From: W3P20-009 sp963620575
GTDB lineage: Bacteria; Bacteroidota; Bacteroidia; Bacteroidales; Marinilabiliaceae
DNA length: 64,000 bases
Reading direction: 5' to 3'
Assembly: GCA_963620575.1 (NCBI GenBank)
Contig: CAVFBC010000010.1
Coordinates: 1-64,000 of the forward strand
A program made the translations under genes and the position numbers. Below the pieces are notes generated by a model. The model saw nothing but the letters and a program-made list of their open reading frames with translations. It was not told where the DNA came from and did not search any database. Positions within the stretch are counted from its first letter, which is position 1. Each line of letters begins with the position of its first letter. Positions 62,060-64,000 of the stretch are shown piece after piece.

Positions 62060-62092
62060 TGCTTTCTTCTTGTCTTACTGTCACTTTTCTGG

Positions 62093-62305
62093 TTATCGCT
62101 GGCCTCCACCCATGAAGTAGAGGAAGTCTATGCTGTCTCCCTCGCCAAGGGTCTTGGTGTCGAAGTCGCCGCGGTCTACAAACTCCTCGTTGACCTGCAC
62201 CGAGACCATCTCGGGCTGCAGCACGTTGTTCAGTTTGATGAGCTCGCTCACGGTGATTGGGGTCTGTACGTCTTGCGCATTGCCGTTTACTGTAATCTTT
62301 GCCAT
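62093..62305 (-). CDS. MoaD/ThiS-type sulfur carrier protein with masked C-terminus (HcyS-like)
   Basis: A 70-residue beta-grasp protein (ITVNGNAQDV, ISVSEL-like helix start, VSVQVNEEFV, GDSIDFLYFMGGGQR). The carrier Gly-Gly is followed by Gln-Arg rather than being the C-terminus, so two residues must be removed before adenylation, a task fitting the JAMM protease two genes down. This masked end is known for the Wolinella HcyS homocysteine pathway and unlike ordinary ThiS. First gene of the leftward operon, divergent from metY. Confidence 0.85.
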   Translation of the reverse strand: MAKITVNGNAQDVQTPITVSELIKLNNVLQPEMVSVQVNEEFVDRGDFDTKTLGEGDSIDFLYFMGGGQR

Positions 62306-62361
62306 TGTCGTGTTGTTTTTTTGTCAGTCAGTGTTGTTTGTGTCTGTTCTTTTGAACATTG

Positions 62362-62369
62362 CAAAGTTA
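62362..62369 (-). promoter_or_regulatory. -7 box of the sulfur-carrier operon
   Basis: TAACTTTG on the minus strand fits TAnnTTTG, about 57 bases before the carrier start. No clear -33 element. Confidence 0.45.
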
Positions 62370-62453
62370 GGCACGTCAAACAGGGTGGGGAATAACCCTC
62401 CTGCGGCAAAACAGTTACCATAAACGTGGGATGCTGTGGCGATGGCCTTTACG

Positions 62454-62461
62454 TAATTTTG
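62454..62461 (+). promoter_or_regulatory. -7 box of metY
   Basis: TAATTTTG fits TAnnTTTG, about 65 bases before the metY start. The 220-base divergent region between the two boxes and starts is a likely place for shared control by sulfur status. Confidence 0.5.
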
Positions 62462-62525
62462 CGTTGTAAACCTACCATCGACTCGACAACACAAAAATAC
62501 AAATATATAAACACAGCATTAGTAT

Positions 62526-63758
62526 ATGTCACAGAGCTATGAAACACAGGTGAGCCACGTGCCATTCGAGGTCCCTGATGCGCACGGGGCGTTGACCATG
62601 CCCATATATCAGAACGTTGCGTTCGAGTTTGCCAATGCCGACGATATGGAGCGAGCATTCACTGGCAAGAGTGGAGGCCACGCCTACTCGCGCATCACCA
62701 ACCCCACGGTGTCCAATTTCGAGCGGCGCATTCAGCAAGTGAAAAAGGCCATGAGCGTCACGGCTGTCAACACAGGCATGAGCTCAATTGCCGGTGTTCT
62801 TATTTCGCTCGGCAAAGCTGGTGGCAATATTGTCTCAAGCAAGCACCTGTTTGGCAATACGATAAGCCTGATGAGGGATACGCTCGGCCCGTTTGGCGTC
62901 GAGCTAAGGCTTGTCGACCTGACTAATCCCGCTGAGGTCGATGCTGCTGTCGATGACCAGACTTGCGCCATTTTCCTCGAGATCATTACTAACCCCCAAC
63001 TTGAGGTGGCTGACCTCAAAAAACTTAGCGAGATTGGTCGCCGTCATGCCGCTCCTCTCGTGGCGGATACCACGGTTATCCCGTTCACGGAGTTCGATGC
63101 CAAGTCGCTTGGCGTGGCCATTGAGATATTCTCCAGCACCAAATACATCTCTGGCGGTGGCACAAGTCTGGGTGGCGTCATTGTCGATTATGGCAATTTC
63201 CCGTGGAAGTCGCATTACCGACTTGCAGATAAAGCTAAGGTGGCGGGAGCGTTCGCCTTTACTGCCACTCTGCGCGGACATGTGGCGCGGAATATCGGTC
63301 TCATCATGACTCCACAGGTGGCGTATATGCACAGCCTGGGTCTTGAGACTCTCCGCCTCCGTTTCGTAAGGCAGAGCCAAACGGCCCTCGAATTAGCAAA
63401 ACTTCTCCGTGAAGAGCCTTTTGTCGAAAGGGTTAACTATACAGGCCTTGAGGATAATAAGTTCCACTCTCTTGCCACTGCGCAGTTTGGCCCTTACCAA
63501 GGTGCTGTCCTTACTTTTGACTTGGCTGGCGGACGGGACGCCTGTTTCAAACTACTCAATAATCTCAAGCTAATCAAGAGGGCAACCAACTTGTTCGAGA
63601 ACAAGACTTTGGCCATTCATCCGGCAAGCACCATCTTCGGCACATTCACTCCCGCTCAACTTGAGGACATGGATGTGTCTCAAAAGACCATACGCGTCTC
63701 CGTCGGTCTTGAGGATGCAGCTGACCTATTGGCGGACATAAGGCAGGCGGCGGAATAG
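62526..63758 (+). CDS. metY: O-acetylhomoserine sulfhydrylase (MetY-type PLP enzyme)
   Basis: A 410-residue Cys/Met-metabolism PLP enzyme. Key residues are the GHAYSRITNPT segment, Asp181 (VADTTV) and the cofactor lysine Lys206 in SSTKYISGGGTSLGG; the GGGTSLGG pattern is the O-acetylhomoserine sulfhydrylase (MetY) form rather than cystathionine gamma-synthase. The reaction exchanges the acetyl group of O-acetylhomoserine for sulfide or a thiocarboxylate sulfur, giving homocysteine. Divergent from the sulfur-carrier operon. MetY of Wolinella works with HcyS in the same way. A cystathionine gamma-synthase role cannot be ruled out. Confidence 0.88.
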   Translation: MSQSYETQVSHVPFEVPDAHGALTMPIYQNVAFEFANADDMERAFTGKSGGHAYSRITNPTVSNFERRIQQVKKAMSVTAVNTGMSSIAGVLISLGKAGGNIVSSKHLFGNTISLMRDTLGPFGVELRLVDLTNPAEVDAAVDDQTCAIFLEIITNPQLEVADLKKLSEIGRRHAAPLVADTTVIPFTEFDAKSLGVAIEIFSSTKYISGGGTSLGGVIVDYGNFPWKSHYRLADKAKVAGAFAFTATLRGHVARNIGLIMTPQVAYMHSLGLETLRLRFVRQSQTALELAKLLREEPFVERVNYTGLEDNKFHSLATAQFGPYQGAVLTFDLAGGRDACFKLLNNLKLIKRATNLFENKTLAIHPASTIFGTFTPAQLEDMDVSQKTIRVSVGLEDAADLLADIRQAAE

Positions 63759-63786
63759 TCGTAACGCGACGGACGGATAACGAATC

Positions 63787-63832
63787 AGACGGCGTGCTGA
63801 CCACATGTGATATGTGTGGCGGCACGCCGTCT
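63787..63832. terminator. Bidirectional terminator between metY and the ABC gene
   Basis: Perfect 11-base arms AGACGGCGTGC / GCACGCCGTCT (63787-63797, 63822-63832) with an inner CCACAT/ATGTGG stem, between two convergent genes. Confidence 0.8.
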
Positions 63833-63875
63833 TAGTCTGTCCATCTGGGCTTGCTCATGGAGTTTACGGCAAACT

Positions 63876-64000
63876 CTACCCCTCGTCAAACTGACTATCA
63901 AAGAGGCGTTTGTATATGCCATTGCGCAGCATCAGGTCCTCGTGCGCACCCATTTCGGCAATCTCGCCATGCTCCAGAACTATTATTATGTCGGCGCCGC
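63876..64000 (-). CDS. ABC transporter ATPase/permease, C-terminal end (cut by window)
   Basis: Only the last ~41 codons are in view. The frame reads GADIIIVLEHGEIAEMGAHEDLM...YKRLFDSQFDEG and stops at 63876. 'Ile-x-Val-Leu-x-x-Gly-x-Ile-x-Glu-x-Gly-x-His-x-x-Leu' is the standard end of an exporter-type ABC ATPase domain. The substrate cannot be judged. Confidence 0.85.
   Translation of the reverse strand, partial: GADIIIVLEHGEIAEMGAHEDLMLRNGIYKRLFDSQFDEG

Noticed and set aside
1..64000. CRISPR array or insertion sequence
   Set aside because: No regularly spaced short repeats, no Cas genes, and no transposase with terminal inverted repeats were seen. The 'transposase' label of the first gene refers only to its nuclease family.

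Overview
This window comes from a Bacteroidales-type genome (phylum Bacteroidota). The evidence is an RprX/RprY two-component pair, a GldA-like ABC ATPase, a KorA/KorB pair with a fused gamma-alpha subunit, many short lipoproteins with a Cys lipobox, a near absence of Shine-Dalgarno sequences, and repeated promoter boxes of the Bacteroidota form TAnnTTTG (with TTTG about 20 bases upstream at rprX). The family cannot be fixed from sequence alone. Two 10-base N runs (462-471 and 8078-8087) are assembly gaps; the second splits one gene artificially.

Layout. Positions 285-16208 form a defence island. It opens with an Rpn/PD-(D/E)XK nuclease-like protein carrying a very long unknown C-terminus, divergent from a DarT-like DNA ADP-ribosyltransferase with an Ig-like tail, which is followed by a NADAR-like candidate antitoxin and a coupled pair of membrane proteins, one with a J-domain. 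Next comes a 10.6-kb restriction cassette between two near-identical 50-bp direct repeats (5534-5582 and 16159-16208). Leftward it encodes a LlaJI-type endonuclease and its McrB-like GTPase. Rightward it encodes a cytosine-5 methyltransferase, a MORC/GHKL ATPase, a Z1 helicase-like ATPase, a PD-(D/E)XK protein and an unknown protein. The divergent promoter region holds a perfect 19-bp inverted repeat.

Positions 16285-47800 are mostly core genome: MATE exporter, DUF3737 protein, PatB/MalY C-S lyase, CysQ, membrane acyltransferase, pgk, nucleoside-type MFS transporter, acpP-fabF-rnc, a MurG-like glycosyltransferase, metA, tRNA-Lys, rprXY, folE, a thioesterase-fold protein, two coupled lipoproteins (pentapeptide-like and papain-like), a GldA-like ATPase, korAB, a membrane AraC regulator, hrpB and two FKBP-type prolyl isomerases.

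Positions 48064-57456 hold an ECF sigma factor/anti-sigma operon with exported proteins and a SUMF1-fold lipoprotein, an operon of small membrane proteins and lipoproteins (including an unlisted 47-residue gene), a PfkB sugar kinase, an ABC-F ATPase and a GNAT enzyme. After a TPR/PD40/SPOR-like protein, 59785-63758 is a sulfur-assimilation locus: CysE, a JAMM protease, an E1-like adenylyltransferase and a MoaD/ThiS-type carrier ending Gly-Gly-Gly-Gln-Arg, divergent from MetY. With MetA carrying Glu111 (the acetyl-CoA-type residue), this points to homocysteine synthesis from O-acetylhomoserine with a protein thiocarboxylate as sulfur donor, as described for Wolinella HcyS/HcyD/HcyF. The window ends inside an ABC transporter gene.
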